Of a DNA stretch of 41,810 nt, positions 8,760 through 16,483 are shown piece by piece (the first letter of the stretch is position 1; every line of letters begins with the position of its first letter). The notes under the pieces are model-generated. The model was not told where the DNA came from. It saw only the letters and a list, made by a program, of their open reading frames with translations, and ran no database searches. The position numbers and the translations under genes were made by a program. The stretch comes from an uncultured beta proteobacterium (GTDB lineage Bacteria > Pseudomonadota > Gammaproteobacteria > Burkholderiales > SG8-39): contig CADEDU010000004.1 of assembly GCA_902826155.1 (NCBI GenBank), forward strand, positions 74,350-116,159. The letters are read 5' to 3'.

Positions 8760-10874
8760 TCAGGAGGCTGCGCCAACAAGCTGCGGGTCCAGGTGCTCGG
8801 TGCCGATCGATGCTGCGAGCGTGACCAGGAGGCAGCCCGCGCTATCGACCGTGAGCACATCGCCCGCGCCGATTACCGTGGTCGACATGCGCTCCTCGAT
8901 CACCGCCGGGCCTTCGATACGCTGCCCGACCCGCAGCGCGTCGCGTTCGTACACCGGTGTGCGAGCGAAGCTGCGTGCGGCGGTCTGGTACACGTCGCGC
9001 GTGGCTTTGATGCTGGCATCCGACGCGTTGGCGGGGGGGGCAATCCGTGGAGCCGGTGCGCTCTGGCGCGCGTACACCCGCAAGCTCGCCAGTTCGATCG
9101 GGTTGTCGTCGTCGATCTTGCCGTACAGCTCCTGATACGCCGCCAGAAACTGTTGCTGCCAGAGGGCTTGCGCGCCGTCACGAGTGCTGGGCGCTTCCAC
9201 GTCGATCTCGAGCGAGTAGTCCTGACCGGAGTAGCGCAGATCGACCGTGCGCTGGATCGACGCGCGAGCGGCATCTGGCAGCGGTTGCCGTGCCTCGTGT
9301 TCGAGTGCGACGAATGCCTGCTCGATTGCGACCGGATCGACATCGCGCAACAGGCGTCGGATTGCGTGACTGCGCTCGAACGCGATGGGGGCGGCGAGCA
9401 GGCCGAGGGAGGACATCACGCCGGAATACGGCGGCACCAGAACTTTGGGGCAGCCGAGCTTGCGTGCCAGACCGATCGCATGCACCGGGCCGGCGCCGCC
9501 GAAGGCGATCAACGTGAGCTCCGCGGGCGCCATCGCCTTCTCTGCGACGTACATGCGTGCCGCGGAGGCCATCGTTTCGTTGACGATCTCGTGGATGCCT
9601 GCCGCCGCGGCGATCACGTCGAGTTGGGCGGGCTGGGCAACATGCGTTTCGATCGCGCGATGTGCCGCGCCGGCATCGAGCTTCATCTCGCCGCCGAGGA
9701 AGTAGTCGGCATTGAGGTAGCCGAGCACCAGATCCGCGTCGGTGACCGTGGGCATCGCGCCGCCGCGGCCATAACTCGCCGGACCTGGCTCGGAGCCTGA
9801 GCTATCCGGCCCCACCTGGAGTAAGCCCAGGTCGTTGACCCGCGCGATGCTGCCTCCGCCGGAGCCGATCTCCAGCAGATCGTAGACCGGCACCGCGATC
9901 GGCAGACCGCTGCCCTGCTTGAAGCGGTGCACCCGATCGACTTCGAACTCGCGCGTTCGCGAGGCACGCCCCTGGTTGACGACGCATAGTTTCGCGGTGG
10001 TGCCGCCCATGTCGAAGGCGAGCACGCGATCCAGTCCGGTGACCCGGGCGAAGAAGGTCGCGGCTTCCACGCCGGCTGCAGGCCCCGACTCGACGATCTG
10101 CACCGGCACGCGCATGGCCGTCTCGACAGTGGCGGTGCCACCGTTCGAGAGCATCACGTAGAGGCGCTCGCGATACCCGCGATGCTTCAGCTCGTCTGCA
10201 AGATGTTCCAGATAACTCTCGGTGACGCGCTTGACGTACGCATCGACGACCGTGGTCGAAGTGCGTTCGTACTCCTTGGGCTCAGGATGCACTTCGTGCG
10301 AGAGCGAGAGCACTACGCCTGGCAGCTCTTCACGCAGGATGGCGGCGGCGCGCTGCTCGTGGGCCGGGTTGCGATAGGAATGAAGAAAGCTGACCGCGAC
10401 GGCTTGTATGCCGTCTTCACGCAATCGCGCCGCGGCAGCGCGCACCTGCGCTTCGTCGAGCGGCTGCAGGATCGAACCGTCGGCCAGCGTGCGCTCGTCG
10501 ATCGGGATACGCAGCGCGCGCGGCACGAGCGGCTTGGGTAGCTCGATGAACATGTCGTACAACTCGTAGCGCACCTCGCGCGCCATTTCGAGCACGTCAC
10601 GAAACCCGGCTGTGGTGAGCAGCGCCGTCCTGGCGCCCTTGCGCTCGAGGATGACGTTGGTGACGAGCGTGGTGGCGTGAATCACCTCAGAGGTGTTCGC
10701 GAGCAACGCTTGCAAGGTCTGATCGAGGCGAGTCAGTCCGGTCAGAACGGCCTGAGCGGGTTCGCGTGGCGTGGTGAGCGTCTTGTCGATGAAGACGCGG
10801 CCGGTTGCGGCATCGACGACGGTGAAATCGGTAAACGTTCCCCCGATGTCGACGCCGATGCGATAGCGAGTCAT
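8760..10874 (-). CDS. Hydantoinase/oxoprolinase A family protein, HyuA-like (left copy)
   Basis: The 704-residue protein starts RIGVDIGGTFTDF, the phosphate-binding loop of the ASKHA fold used by hydantoinase A, and has ESGPAAG at 262-268, FDMGGTTAKLC at 287-297 and GSGGGS at 337-342. The family uses ATP to activate the amide or ketone substrate before the HyuB step. The start at 10874 was chosen because MTRYRIGVDIGG is the conserved beginning. A TTG 16 codons upstream is also in frame but adds unconserved residues. A 10-codon open frame ends in an ATGA overlap with this start. A run of eight G (plus strand, 9033-9040) falls inside the gene, near codon 612. It is the first gene of the minus-strand operon. 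Confidence 0.9.
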   Translation of the reverse strand: MTRYRIGVDIGGTFTDFTVVDAATGRVFIDKTLTTPREPAQAVLTGLTRLDQTLQALLANTSEVIHATTLVTNVILERKGARTALLTTAGFRDVLEMAREVRYELYDMFIELPKPLVPRALRIPIDERTLADGSILQPLDEAQVRAAAARLREDGIQAVAVSFLHSYRNPAHEQRAAAILREELPGVVLSLSHEVHPEPKEYERTSTTVVDAYVKRVTESYLEHLADELKHRGYRERLYVMLSNGGTATVETAMRVPVQIVESGPAAGVEAATFFARVTGLDRVLAFDMGGTTAKLCVVNQGRASRTREFEVDRVHRFKQGSGLPIAVPVYDLLEIGSGGGSIARVNDLGLLQVGPDSSGSEPGPASYGRGGAMPTVTDADLVLGYLNADYFLGGEMKLDAGAAHRAIETHVAQPAQLDVIAAAAGIHEIVNETMASAARMYVAEKAMAPAELTLIAFGGAGPVHAIGLARKLGCPKVLVPPYSGVMSSLGLLAAPIAFERSHAIRRLLRDVDPVAIEQAFVALEHEARQPLPDAARASIQRTVDLRYSGQDYSLEIDVEAPSTRDGAQALWQQQFLAAYQELYGKIDDDNPIELASLRVYARQSAPAPRIAPPANASDASIKATRDVYQTAARSFARTPVYERDALRVGQRIEGPAVIEERMSTTVIGAGDVLTVDSAGCLLVTLAASIGTEHLDPQLVGAAS

Positions 10875-10905
10875 GGGCGAGCGCCGATGCAATAGCGAGT
10901 CATGG
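10853..10905. repeat. 29-bp-period tandem duplication of the hyuA-like start region
   Basis: Positions 10853-10876 and 10882-10905 are the same 24 bases except for one (position 10862 versus 10891). The offset is 29 bases, so the duplication copies the start codon and first codons of the hyuA-like gene out of frame. The upstream copy creates a separate short open frame. A recent slippage duplication is the simplest explanation. Confidence 0.85.
10871..10903 (-). other. Ten-codon upstream open reading frame before the hyuA-like gene
   Basis: An ATG at 10903-10901 opens a frame coding MTRYCIGARP. Its TGA at 10873-10871 overlaps the ATG of the main gene (10874-10872) as ATGA. It exists only because the start region is duplicated. 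It could couple ribosome loading to the main gene or reduce its translation. No clear ribosome site precedes it, so its translation is uncertain. Confidence 0.45.
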
Positions 10906-10924
10906 TCAACCGATTCATTCAAGT

Positions 10925-10934
10925 TGTACGGACA
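10925..10934. promoter_or_regulatory. Candidate GntR operator 1 (TGTACGGACA)
   Basis: The site is bounded by TGT and ACA with a four-base centre, the outline of HutC-type UTRA repressor operators. The nine bases TGTACGGAC recur at 11050-11058. It lies just downstream of the minus-strand -10 box, where a bound repressor would block initiation. The assignment to the GntR protein at 464-1246 is inferred from family and context. Confidence 0.5.
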
Positions 10935-10943
10935 GGTCGTGGC

Positions 10944-10972
10944 AAGCTATGACGCGCCCTGGTCGGTGTCAA
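10944..10972 (-). promoter_or_regulatory. Candidate sigma-70 promoter of the minus-strand catabolic operon
   Basis: Read on the minus strand there is a perfect TTGACA (-35, 10972-10967), a 17-base spacer and TAGCTT (-10, 10949-10944, three of six consensus bases). The predicted start near 10937 leaves an untranslated leader of about 60 bases. The TGTACGGACA motif at 10925-10934 would then cover the transcription start. Confidence 0.5.
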
Positions 10973-11035
10973 GAACGAATCCGTAATGCATCGATGCGGC
11001 AGAGCAGCACCGCAGCTCGCCGTCCGCGCTTGCGC

Positions 11036-11065
11036 TTGACGCTGACAAATGTACGGACCTATTCT
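11036..11065 (+). promoter_or_regulatory. Candidate sigma-70 promoter of the plus-strand catabolic operon
   Basis: TTGACG at 11036-11041 and TATTCT at 11060-11065 are separated by 18 bases. The promoter lies about 60 bases before the rraA-like start. The second TGTACGGAC copy fills the end of the spacer and touches the -10 box. Confidence 0.55.
11050..11059. promoter_or_regulatory. Candidate GntR operator 2 (TGTACGGACC)
   Basis: This is the second copy of the TGTACGGAC motif, differing from the first at the last base. It sits between the -35 and -10 boxes of the plus-strand promoter, a classical repression position. Together with the copy at 10925-10934 it suggests that one repressor controls both divergent operons. 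Confidence 0.5.
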
Positions 11066-11121
11066 GGGTCAAGCCTTCGCATCAACCTCCCGATCAACCC
11101 CCTCATTACTGGACCCGCACC

Positions 11122-11733
11122 GTGCGACCCGACGAGATCGCTCGCAAGCTGAGCGCCTTCGCAGCTGCCACGCTCTACGAGGCGAGTGGCAAAGCGGGCG
11201 GAATGTCGGCCGAGATTCGACCGATGATTCCGCGTTCGCGCATGGCGGGCGTCGCGTTCACCGTTCGGACGCTGGGCGCCGAGACGGCAGCGGTCCTGCG
11301 TGCAGTCGAGGAGGCTCCGTCTGGATCCGTGCTGATGATCGACACGGGATCGGTGGGTACCGCGCCGGTGTGGGGCGGCACGTCATCGTTGGCCAGCAAG
11401 CTGCGTGGACTCGCCGGATGCGTCACCAACGGTTGTGTGCGCGACCTCGAGGGAATGATCGAGGTGGGCTTACCGGTCTACGCGGCGGCGGTCTCAGTCA
11501 TCGGTACGCTGAAGAATCATCCAGGCTGGCACGGCGTGCCGATCACGCTCGGTGGTGTCGCCGTGCATCCCGGTGACTACGTCGTGGGGGATGCTGACGG
11601 AGTCGTCGTCATTCCGCAGGCCGAAGCGATGCGCACGCTGGAAGCGGCGGCGATCCAGCACGAGAAAGAAGAGGCGCGCGACGCGCGTGTCCGCGCAGGC
11701 GAACCGATCACCATCGTGGTCGGGCTGCGCTGA
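11122..11733 (+). CDS. RraA/HMG aldolase family protein
   Basis: The 203-residue protein starts with GTG at 11122. It carries the family core WGGTSSLASKLRGLAG followed by NGCVRDLEG, giving Arg107-Asp108-x-Glu110, the G-x20-R-D-x2-E/D signature of class II 4-hydroxy-4-methyl-2-oxoglutarate / oxaloacetate pyruvate aldolases. PGDYVVGDADGVVVIPQ near residue 155 is also typical. RNase E regulator RraA shares the fold but not this context. In a catabolic operon an aldolase that splits a tertiary alcohol to pyruvate is more likely. It is the first gene of the plus-strand operon and is followed by an aconitase-like pair, so it may cleave the product of that hydratase. Confidence 0.8.
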   Translation: MRPDEIARKLSAFAAATLYEASGKAGGMSAEIRPMIPRSRMAGVAFTVRTLGAETAAVLRAVEEAPSGSVLMIDTGSVGTAPVWGGTSSLASKLRGLAGCVTNGCVRDLEGMIEVGLPVYAAAVSVIGTLKNHPGWHGVPITLGGVAVHPGDYVVGDADGVVVIPQAEAMRTLEAAAIQHEKEEARDARVRAGEPITIVVGLR

Positions 11734-11789
11734 GCATTCCACCCCGATTCAAAGCCGGCGATACCACCAGGCGACGCAAGGATCGATCA

Positions 11790-13046
11790 ATGGGACAAAC
11801 CATCACCGAGAAGATCCTGTCGCGCGTGTGCGGCCGTCCGGTCAAGGCGGGAGAGATCGTCTATCCCGAGCCGGATCTGGTGACGACGCACGATTGGTAC
11901 GTCGTCAACATCGCCAACGCTTTCAAGGATCTGGGCGTCGATCGGCTGTATGCGCCGGAGAAGCTGCTGATCTCCACCGATCACGAGCCGGTCGCGACCA
12001 GTCCGGTCGCGGTGGCCCGTCAGAAGCAGGTGCGCGAGATCGTGCAACGCCTGGGAATCAAACACTTCTACGATGTCGGGCGTGGCGGGCACGGCCATGT
12101 GTTTCCGATGGAGCTGGGGTACATCAAGCCCGGCATGTTCGTGGGCGCCTACGACATCCACGTCACCAACTACGGCGCGGTAGGGTGTCTGGGCATTCCG
12201 GTCGTGACCGAGGTTTCCGAGATGCTCGCCTGCGGCTCCGTATGGATGCGCGTGCCCCACACGATACGCGTCAACCTCACGGGTAGTCTCGCTCGCGGTA
12301 CGACGATGCGCGACGTGGGACAGAAGCTGATCGCCGATCTGGACGTCGACATCGTCGACTATGGTGTCGTGGAGTACGGAGGGCCGGCGCTTGCGAGCAT
12401 CGATTTCGCAGGTCGACAGGTGCTCTGCAACACGCCGATTGAAATCGGCGCGAAGTCGGCGCTGATCGAGCCCGATCAAGCCACCGTCGATTATCTGCGC
12501 CCGCGCGTCCGCGGATCGATCGATCTGGTGAAGAGCGACACCGATGCGCCGTTTCGCCAGGTTGTCACGTACAGCCTCGATGTGATCGAGCCGCAAGTGG
12601 CCGTGCCGCCCACGCCCGACAAAGTCGTCGGGATTTCCCAGGTGCGCGGCAAGAAGATTCACCATGCGTTCATCGGCTCCTGCGCGGCAGCCAATCTGGC
12701 CGATCTGCGGGCCGCAGCCGCGGTGCTCAAAGGTCGCAAGATCCATCCGCAGGTGCGTTTCTTCGTGACTCCAGGCACGCAAGAGGCGCTTTCCGGGGCG
12801 GAGGCCGAAGGAATCATGAAGATCTTTGTCGATGCGGGCGCCGCGATCACCGCGCCGGGCTGCGGGGTGTGCGCCGGGGGCAAGATCGGCGGGCTGGCCG
12901 ACGACGAGGTGTCGATCAATACCGGTACGCGCAACGACTATGGTCGCCTGGGTGCGGCGAAATCGGAGATTTATCTGGCGAATCCGGCAACGGTCGCCGC
13001 TTCGGCGGTGGCGGGCGAAATCGCCGATCCGCGCGAGTTTTTGTAG
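11790..13046 (+). CDS. Aconitase / 3-isopropylmalate dehydratase-like large subunit
   Basis: The 418-residue protein matches LeuC-type large subunits in length and order. Three cysteines that should bind a [4Fe-4S] cluster are present: Cys298 in FIGSCAAAN and Cys358 and Cys361 in PGCGVC. The usual GSCTNG after the first cysteine is replaced by GSCAAAN, so the substrate pocket is unusual. RGGHGHVFPMELGYIKPG corresponds to the HGIxHQxxxEqg region of the family. The reaction should be hydration or dehydration of a hydroxy acid. It lies between an RraA-like aldolase and the small subunit and is not part of a leucine operon, so a leucine-biosynthesis label would be wrong. Confidence 0.85.
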   Translation: MGQTITEKILSRVCGRPVKAGEIVYPEPDLVTTHDWYVVNIANAFKDLGVDRLYAPEKLLISTDHEPVATSPVAVARQKQVREIVQRLGIKHFYDVGRGGHGHVFPMELGYIKPGMFVGAYDIHVTNYGAVGCLGIPVVTEVSEMLACGSVWMRVPHTIRVNLTGSLARGTTMRDVGQKLIADLDVDIVDYGVVEYGGPALASIDFAGRQVLCNTPIEIGAKSALIEPDQATVDYLRPRVRGSIDLVKSDTDAPFRQVVTYSLDVIEPQVAVPPTPDKVVGISQVRGKKIHHAFIGSCAAANLADLRAAAAVLKGRKIHPQVRFFVTPGTQEALSGAEAEGIMKIFVDAGAAITAPGCGVCAGGKIGGLADDEVSINTGTRNDYGRLGAAKSEIYLANPATVAASAVAGEIADPREFL

Positions 13047-13055
13047 GGGCACGCA

Positions 13056-13583
13056 ATGCAATGGATCTATCGCGGTCGGTGTTGGAAGTTCGGTGACAAC
13101 GTCGGCATCGACGGCGACATGATGCCGCTCGAGTTCGCGCTCAAGCGCGAGCTGGATCCGGAAGTGCTCAAACCGCATTTCATGTGCGGCCTCGATCCGG
13201 AGTTTCCGAAGAAGGTCAAACCCGGAGATCTGATCGTTGCCGGGCGGCGCTTCGGCCAAGGCAATCCGCACATCCAAGGGTTCATCGGGCTACGCGGACA
13301 CGGCGTGGGCCTGCTCGCCGAATCGATTCCGCGCGGCAGCTTTCGCAATGCGATCAATGCCGGCGTGCCGTTTCTCACCCAATGCGCGGGGGTGACCGGA
13401 CAGGTTGAAACCGGCGACGATCTCGAGGTCGACTTTCAGTCGGGCCGCTTCGTGAATCACACGCGCGGCACAACGCTGCAATACGAGCCGCTCGATGCGC
13501 AGCTCCTGGCAATCATCGCGCTTGGCGGTTGGAAACCGGCAGTGAAGGCGCGGATCGAGCGCATGTCGAAGGGCGGAGCGTAA
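13056..13583 (+). CDS. Aconitase / 3-isopropylmalate dehydratase-like small subunit with altered active-site motif
   Basis: The 175-residue protein has the swivel-domain signatures KFGDNVGIDGD at 11-21 and SFRNAINAGVPFL at about 95-107. The normally invariant catalytic GxNFGxGSSRE is replaced by GRRFGQGNPHIQ at 63-74. The serine base and substrate-binding arginine of aconitase and LeuD are therefore absent. It starts 9 bases behind the large-subunit stop with an AGGGG ribosome site, and must pair with it. The change implies a different substrate or chemistry rather than a dead gene, since the rest of the fold and the operon are intact. Confidence 0.8.
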   Translation: MQWIYRGRCWKFGDNVGIDGDMMPLEFALKRELDPEVLKPHFMCGLDPEFPKKVKPGDLIVAGRRFGQGNPHIQGFIGLRGHGVGLLAESIPRGSFRNAINAGVPFLTQCAGVTGQVETGDDLEVDFQSGRFVNHTRGTTLQYEPLDAQLLAIIALGGWKPAVKARIERMSKGGA

Positions 13584-13617
13584 GCACCCGAAGAAGAGCC
13601 TGCTGCAAAGGGGAACG

Positions 13618-14502
13618 ATGAACGGCGCAGCCACCGAACGCGCTTCGCGACGCAGCCGCGGTGCGCTGCTCGTCGTGCCGGCGCTCTTGTGGCTGGCGGT
13701 GTTCGCGATCGGCCCGCTCGTGTTCCTCACCTGCGTGTCGTTCTGGACCGCCACGGCCTTCGGTCTCTCGACCGATCTCACTACCAAGGCCTATGCGTCG
13801 ATCGCTATCGAGCCGGTCTACGCACGAGTCCTGTGGCAGACGCTGCGCATCGCAATCGTCACCACGCTGCTTGCGTTGCTGGTTTCCTATCCGCTCGCGA
13901 TGTTTCTGGCGCGACTGCGGGGTGGGGCGAAGACCGCAGCGGTGGTGCTGCTCTTTTTGCCGTTCTGGACCAGCTATGTGGTGCGCACGTTCGTGTGGCT
14001 GCCGATGCTCGGGCGCAACGGACTGATCAATCAGCTTCTGCTCGGCATGGGCATCGTCGACAAGCCGATCGACTGGCTGCTCTACAACGAGGGTGCGGTG
14101 TACGTCGGGCTGGTGTACGTGTACACGCTCTACATGACCTTGCCGATCTACCTCTCGCTCGATCGACTGGATCCGGCGCTGGTCGAAGCGGCGAGCGATC
14201 TGGGCGCATCACCGTTGCAGGCGTTCCGTCGCGTGATCCTGCCGCTCAGTCTGCCGGGGGTGTGGTCGGGCTGCACGATGGTGTTTCTGCTGGCGTGCGG
14301 CGCCTATGTCACGCCACAGTTGTTGGGCGGACCATCCGGACAGATGTTCGGCAACGTGATCGCCAGCCAATTCTTGAACGCGACCAACTGGCCGCTTGGT
14401 GCGGCGCTATCGATCGTGTTGGTCGCGGTAGTGATGGCGTTCATGCTGCTGGCGATCCGCAAGCTCGGCCTGCAGCGCATCTTCATGGGCGAGCGCGGAT
14501 GA
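13618..14502 (+). CDS. ABC importer permease 1, PotB-like (right copy)
   Basis: The 294-residue membrane protein has about six hydrophobic segments and the EAA loop EAASDLGASPLQAFRRVILP. It is a close paralog of the permease at 6062-6958, sharing long blocks such as GNVIASQFL and AYVTPQLLGGP. The ATG follows AAAGGGGAACG, a good ribosome site. Its last codons overlap the next permease start as ATGA. It forms half of the second importer channel. Confidence 0.92.
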   Translation: MNGAATERASRRSRGALLVVPALLWLAVFAIGPLVFLTCVSFWTATAFGLSTDLTTKAYASIAIEPVYARVLWQTLRIAIVTTLLALLVSYPLAMFLARLRGGAKTAAVVLLFLPFWTSYVVRTFVWLPMLGRNGLINQLLLGMGIVDKPIDWLLYNEGAVYVGLVYVYTLYMTLPIYLSLDRLDPALVEAASDLGASPLQAFRRVILPLSLPGVWSGCTMVFLLACGAYVTPQLLGGPSGQMFGNVIASQFLNATNWPLGAALSIVLVAVVMAFMLLAIRKLGLQRIFMGERG

Positions 14503-15311
14503 GCACGGCCAAGCGCAACGCGATGCCCTGGCTGCTGCGCGGTTACGCGGGCATGTTCTATCTGTTTCTGTACGCGCCGATCGCGCTGCTGCTCGCGCTC
14601 TCGTTCAACGATTCGCAAGTGATGGGCTTCCCGTTCAAGGGCGCCACACTCAAGTGGTATGGCGAAGTGTTCACCGACGGCAGGCTGCTCGACTCGATCG
14701 TCAACAGCTTCGCCGTGGGGCTGGTGGCGGCGTTGATCGCCACGGTGCTGGCACTGCTGGCCGCGATGGGCCTGCGACATTCGTTCCCCGGGCGCGACGC
14801 GGTGATCCCCTTGATGCTCGTACCCATCATCACTCCGGGCATCGTCTCGGGGGTGTTGCTCTATGTCTCGTTCGGGATCGCCGGCGTGCCTTACGGATTG
14901 TGGACTGCGGTGCTCGCCGCTCACGTGACCTGGGTGCTGCCCTTTGCATTTCTCACCATCTACCCACGCCTGCACCGGTTCGATCGATCGCTCGAAGAAG
15001 CCGCCATGGATCTCGGTGCAACGCCCGTGGTGGTGTTCCGCAAAGTGGTGCTCCCGCTGATTCGGCCCGGCATCATCGCGACGCTGTTGTTCTCGTTCAC
15101 GCTCTCGTTCGACGAGTTCATTCGCACGCTGTTCGTCGCCGGCTCTGAGCGCACGACGCCGGTGTACCTGTGGCTGCTTATCGTCGAGCAGATGGCGCCG
15201 TTCCTTCCCGCGGTCGGGGTGGTGATCATGCTGATTTCGGTGACGGTGGCCGCGCTGGGGTTCTGGGTGTCGGGGCGAGCGGGGAAACTCGCGAAGCAGT
15301 TCGAACGATGA
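14499..15311 (+). CDS. ABC importer permease 2, PotC-like (right copy)
   Basis: The 270-residue membrane protein carries the EAA loop LEEAAMDLGATPVVVFRKVVLP and the LSFNDSQVMGFPFKG motif of PotC-type permeases. The start at 14499 is fixed by the ATGA overlap with permease 1. The longer upstream part of this frame is only a shadow of that gene. Its paralog is at 5217-6062. A 65-base gap with an AAGGAG separates it from the binding-protein gene. Confidence 0.92.
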   Translation: MSTAKRNAMPWLLRGYAGMFYLFLYAPIALLLALSFNDSQVMGFPFKGATLKWYGEVFTDGRLLDSIVNSFAVGLVAALIATVLALLAAMGLRHSFPGRDAVIPLMLVPIITPGIVSGVLLYVSFGIAGVPYGLWTAVLAAHVTWVLPFAFLTIYPRLHRFDRSLEEAAMDLGATPVVVFRKVVLPLIRPGIIATLLFSFTLSFDEFIRTLFVAGSERTTPVYLWLLIVEQMAPFLPAVGVVIMLISVTVAALGFWVSGRAGKLAKQFER

Positions 15312-15376
15312 ATCCGGCGAGACATCTCAGGTCGAGGTTTGGAACCGTTGAGCGCAGTAACGACAAGGAGACAGCA

Positions 15377-16483
15377 ATGAGTCGGGATCAAAGCAGGAGC
15401 GGTGGCGTCGATCGTCGGGAGTTCTTGAAGTGGAGTGCCGCGGCGGGCCTGGGGACGTTCGGTGGCCTTGCACAAGCGCAAGCGGGGGCCACGCTGGATG
15501 TGTTGCTTGCCAACGCGCTGGTGGGCGGGCCGCTCAAGGGCATTCTCGAGAAGGAGGCCAACATCAAGATCAACGATGCGCCGTTCCAGTCATCGACCGA
15601 CGTGGTCTCGCGCCTCGTAGCGCCGGGCGGCACCGGCCGCTTCAATCTGATGATGAGCCACTCGATCTTCTCGCGCGGGCCGATCCTCGGCGAGAAAGCC
15701 GGCGCCGAGAAGGTGAGTGCGGTCGATCTCAAGCGCGTGCCGAACTTCGCGCAGGTCGCCGACACGTTCAAATCAGAGATCATCGATCGCGACGGCAAGG
15801 TGTACGGCGTGCCGGTGATGTGGGGCTACGACAGCGTGCTGTTCAACAAGGATCAGGTTCCGGAGAACGATGCCTATACGCAGTCGTGGGGCTGCATCTT
15901 CGAGGACAAGTACGCCGGGAAGATCGGCTGGTTCGACACGGCGCACCAGATGATCATGGCCGCCGCTTTGTACCTGGGCAAGGCGAAGCCCGAGCAGCTC
16001 GACCAGAACGAGCTGAACGAGATCGGCAAGTTCCTCATCGCCAAGAAGAAGAACGTGCGCACGCTGTGGACGAGCTTCGCCCAGGCGGAGAATCTGCTCG
16101 CCTCGGGCGAGATCATCTGCACGTTCGGGCCGATTCCGGTGCGCTACAACCTGCAGAAGAAGAACTTCCCGATCACCAACGCCTGGTGCAAGGAGGGCGT
16201 GCTCTCGTTCGTGCAAACTGCCTACATCCCGAAGGACTCGAAGAACCAGGAAGCCGCTCACGCAATGATGAACGCCATGCTCGGCAAGAGCTACGCCAGT
16301 CAGCTCTCGCCGGTATCGGGCTACCTGTCGGCCTCCAAGCTTGGCGCACAGGATCTCTCGGCCGATGAGCGCAAGCGCTGGGGCTATGGGATCACCGAAG
16401 GCACGACCAGGCACTATCCGCTGCGGATGCCGCCGAACCTGACCAACTGGATCGAGGTGTGGAGTCGGGTGAAGAGCGCTTGA
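15377..16483 (+). CDS. ABC importer periplasmic substrate-binding protein, PotD-like (right copy)
   Basis: The 368-residue protein opens with a Tat signal: DRREFLKWS, then a small hydrophobic stretch ending AQAQA. The mature part has the PotD-class pattern, for instance VYGVPVMWGYDSVLFNKDQVP and SWGCIFEDKYAGKIGWFD. The start at 15377 follows AAGGAG at 15365-15370. Its stop shares one base with the ATPase start (TGATG). It aligns with the left copy across its length but differs at many positions, which suggests a related but not identical ligand. Confidence 0.92.
   Translation: MSRDQSRSGGVDRREFLKWSAAAGLGTFGGLAQAQAGATLDVLLANALVGGPLKGILEKEANIKINDAPFQSSTDVVSRLVAPGGTGRFNLMMSHSIFSRGPILGEKAGAEKVSAVDLKRVPNFAQVADTFKSEIIDRDGKVYGVPVMWGYDSVLFNKDQVPENDAYTQSWGCIFEDKYAGKIGWFDTAHQMIMAAALYLGKAKPEQLDQNELNEIGKFLIAKKKNVRTLWTSFAQAENLLASGEIICTFGPIPVRYNLQKKNFPITNAWCKEGVLSFVQTAYIPKDSKNQEAAHAMMNAMLGKSYASQLSPVSGYLSASKLGAQDLSADERKRWGYGITEGTTRHYPLRMPPNLTNWIEVWSRVKSA

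Noticed and set aside
10875..10922. Use of the TTG at 10922 as the hyuA-like start
   Set aside because: It would add 16 unconserved residues, and family proteins start at the MTRYRIGVDIGG position.
11122..11733. Annotation of the RraA-like gene as an RNase E inhibitor or menaquinone methyltransferase
   Set aside because: The R-D-x2-E aldolase signature and catabolic operon fit a class II aldolase better; the methyltransferase name is a historical misannotation.
11787..13277. A 496-codon minus-strand open frame
   Set aside because: It lies antisense to the aconitase-like large and small subunits, which have clear family motifs; its own product resembles nothing and is His/Asp/Arg-rich as expected of GC-rich shadows.
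11790..13583. Annotation as leucine biosynthesis leuC and leuD
   Set aside because: Both subunits have altered active-site motifs and the operon is catabolic, with no other leucine genes.
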